DNA of 64,000 nucleotides from the NCBI GenBank assembly GCA_029747015.1, contig JAKOGI010001586.1:60727-124726 (forward strand), read 5' to 3'. Shown piece after piece: positions 61,262 through 64,000 of this stretch. Position 1 is the stretch's first letter, and every line of letters begins with the position of its first letter. The stretch is from Carnegiea gigantea (Eukaryota > Streptophyta > Magnoliopsida > Caryophyllales > Cactaceae). A model generated the notes under the pieces. The model made no database searches. It had not been told where the DNA came from and saw only the letters and a list, made by a program, of their open reading frames with translations. The position numbers and the translations under genes are program-made.

Positions 61262-62959
61262 TCTCCTCAACAACCTCCCCAACAACCCAAGTCCAATCTG
61301 GAGAGCCTCATGGAGCACTTTATAGCTACTCAGACGAAGACCAATGAGGCACTTAGTGAGTCGGCCAACCAGTTGAACTCCAAGTTTGACTCTATGGTTA
61401 CTCACCAGAAGATGATGGACAATCAAATCGCTCAAATTGCACAGCAAGTGAGCCATTTGTCTAGATTCCAGGGACATCTCCCAGGTCAACCTGAGACCAA
61501 TCCCAAAGGCCAGATGAATGCTATTACACTGCAGAGCGGCAGGGAGTTAGAAGGTCCCATAATGCCTATGAGGGAGGAAAGGGAGGGAGCTGTCGATGTG
61601 GATGATGACACCAGGGCGACCATAAGTGAGAGGGCCCAGAATGAGAAGCCCAAAGAGGATGCACCAGAAAGTACCCCCTCTCATGTGAAGCCTTACAAGC
61701 CTTCTGTCCGTTACCATCAAAGGCTAGTAAAGGCTAGGGAGGAGCACAAGTATGGTAAGTTCCTTGAGATGCTAAAGAAGTTTCATATCAACATCCCCTT
61801 TTTGGAGGCCATTACTGACATGCCTTCCTATGCCAAGTTCTTAAAGGATTTGCTCTCCAATAAGGGGAAGTTACTTGAGAACACCACGGTGTCTCTCATT
61901 GAGGAGTGCAGTGCGATCATTCAGAACAAACTCCCTCCTAAACTTTCTGATCCAGGGAGCTTTTCCATCCCCTGTTCTGTCGGGGGTCTTACCATTAGTA
62001 GAGCACTATGTAACCTTAGGGCTAGTGTGAGCCTCATGCCGTACTCTATCTATAAGAAGCTACAAATGGGAGAGTTAAAACCCACCACCATCTCCCTACA
62101 GTTAGCCGATCGATCAGTCAAGTACCCTCTTGGTGTTCTTGAAGATGTCCCACTCCAAGTGGGAAAGTTCTTCATTCCCTGCGACTTTGTAGTTATGGAG
62201 ATGGAGGAAGACTCTCGCATTCCTATCCTTTTGGGGCGACCATTCCTAGCCACTGCGGGAGCTATAATTGACATCAAGAATGGCAAGCTTTCCCTTCAAG
62301 TAGGTGATGAGAAGGTGGAGTTTAGCCTGCCACAAGTGATGGCCTCCCCCACTTCAGGTGACTCATGCTGCAGAGTCGATATATTAGAGAAAGCCCTCAA
62401 CCAGGAGGGCAAGACCCATCTATCTGTAGAAGACCCGTTGGAGGCCGCGTTGATTGGTTGCCACGTTACCAACTCCGGTTCGGGTGAGAAGGAGGAGTAT
62501 GCCAGACTGCTCAATGAGTGTACTGCCTACTTGCCTAGGCAGTCCAGCGAAGAGATTCATAGTGTGGAGGAGCCTACCTCCAAGAAAGAAGAGGAGCGTC
62601 CACTGAAGGTAGAATTAAAACCTCTACCTCCCCATCTCAGGTATGAATTTCTGGACTCTTCCCATCAATTTTCCGTTACTGTCAATGCTAACCTGGATGG
62701 CCCCCAGTTGAAACAACTGTTGGATGTGCTTTGTAAGCACAGGGGAGCCATCGGGTATAGTATCAATGATATTCGGGGACTCAGTCCTATGTTATGCATG
62801 CATCACATTTTTCTTGATGACAGTCACCGCCCCTCTCGACAACCTCAGCGCCGTTTAAATCCAAACATGCAAGAGGTTGTCAAAAAGGAGATTCTTAAAC
62901 TACTTGATGCTGAGATCATCTACCCTATCTCAGATAGTGAGTGGGTGAGTCCAGTCTAG
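61262..62959 (+). pseudogene. Athila gag-pol middle: protease and start of RT
   Basis: In frame with gag after the TAA. Residues about 230-330 of the 549-codon frame starting at 61310 form the protease; its active site reads CNLRASVSLMP instead of C-D-L-G-A-S, so the catalytic Asp is Asn and the next Gly is Arg, each by one G-to-A change. ILLGRPFLATAGAIIDIKNG follows as in the family. RT starts with RRLNPNMQEVVKKEILKLLD and stops at TAG (62957-62959), in place of a probable CAG. Confidence 0.9.
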
Positions 62960-64000
62960 GTAGTCCCCAAAAAGGAAGGTATGACGTTCTTAAAGAATGA
63001 GTGAGATGAGCTCATTGCTACTAGGACTGTTACTGGGTGGCGCATGTGCATCGACTACCGTAGATTAAATCAAGCTACCTGGAAAGATCATTTCCCCCTA
63101 CCTTTCATTGACCAAATGCTGGAAAGGTTGGCAAGGCATTCCTTTTTTTGTTATCTGGATGGTTATTCCGGTTTCTTTCAGATTCCTATCCATCCTGATG
63201 ACCAGGAAAAGTCGACTTTCACGTGCCCGTATGGTACCTTTGCTTATCGAAGGATGCCATTCGGATTGTGTAATGCCCCGGCCACCTTCCAGTAGTGCAT
63301 GACCGCTATATTCTCCGACCTTATCAAAAACATCATGGAGATGTTTATGGATGACTTCTCCGTTTATGGAGGTACCTTCGCCCTTTGTTTGGAAAACTTA
63401 ACCAAGGTACTCCATAGATGTGAAGAAGTCAACCTAGTATTGAATTGGGAAAAATCTCATTTTATGGTGCAAGAGGGGGTAGTACTAGGTCATGTTATTT
63501 CTGCTAGGGACATTAAGGTGAACAGAGCGAGGGTCGAGGTTATTGAGCGATTACCCCCTCCTACTTCGGTAAAAGGGGTGATGAGTTTCCTTAGTCATGC
63601 GGGGTTTTATCGCCACTTTATCAAGGATTTCTCTAAGATTGCCAAACCTCTTACTCAGTTGCTCACTAAAGATGCCCCGTTTGTCTTTACTGATGAGTGC
63701 CATGAGGCTTTTTGCAGGATCAAACAAGCATTAATTTCTGCCCTCATCATACAACCACCAGATTGGGATCTCCCATTTGAGATCATATGCGATGCCAGCG
63801 ACCATGCGGTGGGGGCAGTTCTGGGGCAGAGGAAGGATAAGAAGCCAGTGGTGATCTACTATGCTAGTAGAATGCTGGATGAGGCCCAGCAGAACTACAC
63901 CACGACTGAGAAGGAGCTGCTTGCGGTCGTGTATGCAATGGAAAAATTCAAGCCCTACTTGCTATGTTCCAAGGTCATTGTGTACACGGACCACTCTGCC
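62960..64000 (+). pseudogene. Athila reverse transcriptase and RNase H, runs off the window
   Basis: The frame continues from the previous piece with stops at 63001-63003 (TGA) and 63293-63295 (TAG). RT motifs: CIDYRRLNQATWKDHFPLPF, YLDGYSGFFQIPIHP and the catalytic FMDDFSVYG near 63343. RNase H follows with ICDASDHAVGAVLGQ, TTEKELLAVVYA and YTDHSA, its acidic residues present. Integrase should follow beyond 64000. Confidence 0.9.

Larger units (their letters stand above)
47619..64000 (+). mobile_element. Athila-type Ty3/gypsy element, runs off the window, split by a copia element
   Basis: The 5' LTR is 47619-48903, the PBS 48910-48927, and gag begins before 49187. The body resumes at 60213 and reads through gag, protease and RT-RNase H to the window end; integrase and 3' LTR lie beyond. 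It is inserted in the 3' LTR of the Tekay/Del-like element. At least four stops and two altered active-site residues show that it is inactive. Confidence 0.88.

Overview
The window is nuclear DNA of a flowering plant. The evidence is a four-exon host gene with GT-AG introns and a large AT-rich flank full of plant repeats: Ty3/gypsy elements (Athila and Tekay/Del-like), a Sirevirus-type Ty1/copia element, miniature LTR elements (TRIMs), and hAT-like and PIF/Harbinger-like non-autonomous DNA transposons. The species cannot be fixed from the sequence. I found no prokaryotic gene, operon, CRISPR array, tRNA gene or rRNA gene.

Layout: 67-3757 holds the only convincing host gene (minus strand, 513 codons plus stop), a predicted secreted protein of an uncharacterised plant family (DUF7705-type, from memory), with a TATA box at 3862-3871. 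From 4000 to 19500 is a gene desert with small DNA elements, several closed by their own target-site duplications (TSDs): hAT-like at 5115-5347, 6958-7565 and 14627-16146; PIF/Harbinger-like at 8777-9942, 13423-14259, 16679-17885 and 17992-18423; and a complete 279-bp TRIM at 12715-12993. From 19450 to 32700 are older LTR-element remains: a small LTR scar, a decayed minus-strand Ty3/gypsy element whose 5' LTR was split by a deletion-derivative LTR element (25022-27778, TSD CGGCC), a copia gag fragment with its LTR and PBS, and a 737-bp TRIM (31960-32696, TSD CTTCT). From 32700 to 39600 are microsatellites, a second copy of the GTAAGAAGATG-array element, and a third hAT-like size class.

From 39625 to the end of the window is a three-level nest. 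A non-coding Tekay/Del-like element with 3.6-kb LTRs has its 3' LTR interrupted at 47618/47619 by an Athila element. The Athila gag is interrupted at 49187 by an 11.0-kb minus-strand Sirevirus-type copia element (49188-60207, perfect TSD GCAAG). The copia LTRs are about 98.7% identical, so this is the youngest large insertion. Its gag is open, but protease-integrase-RT carries two frameshifts, one stop and an altered protease active site, and its third ORF is in three frames. The Athila copy is decayed mainly by C-to-T/G-to-A type changes.

The retroelement genes follow the usual logic: gag forms the particle, protease cuts the polyprotein, RT-RNase H makes cDNA and integrase inserts it. No pol in this window looks intact, so any recent movement most likely used proteins supplied by other copies. 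I found no clearly new biological system. The best leads are the TSD-closed miniature elements, the gag/pol boundary of the copia element and its third ORF.
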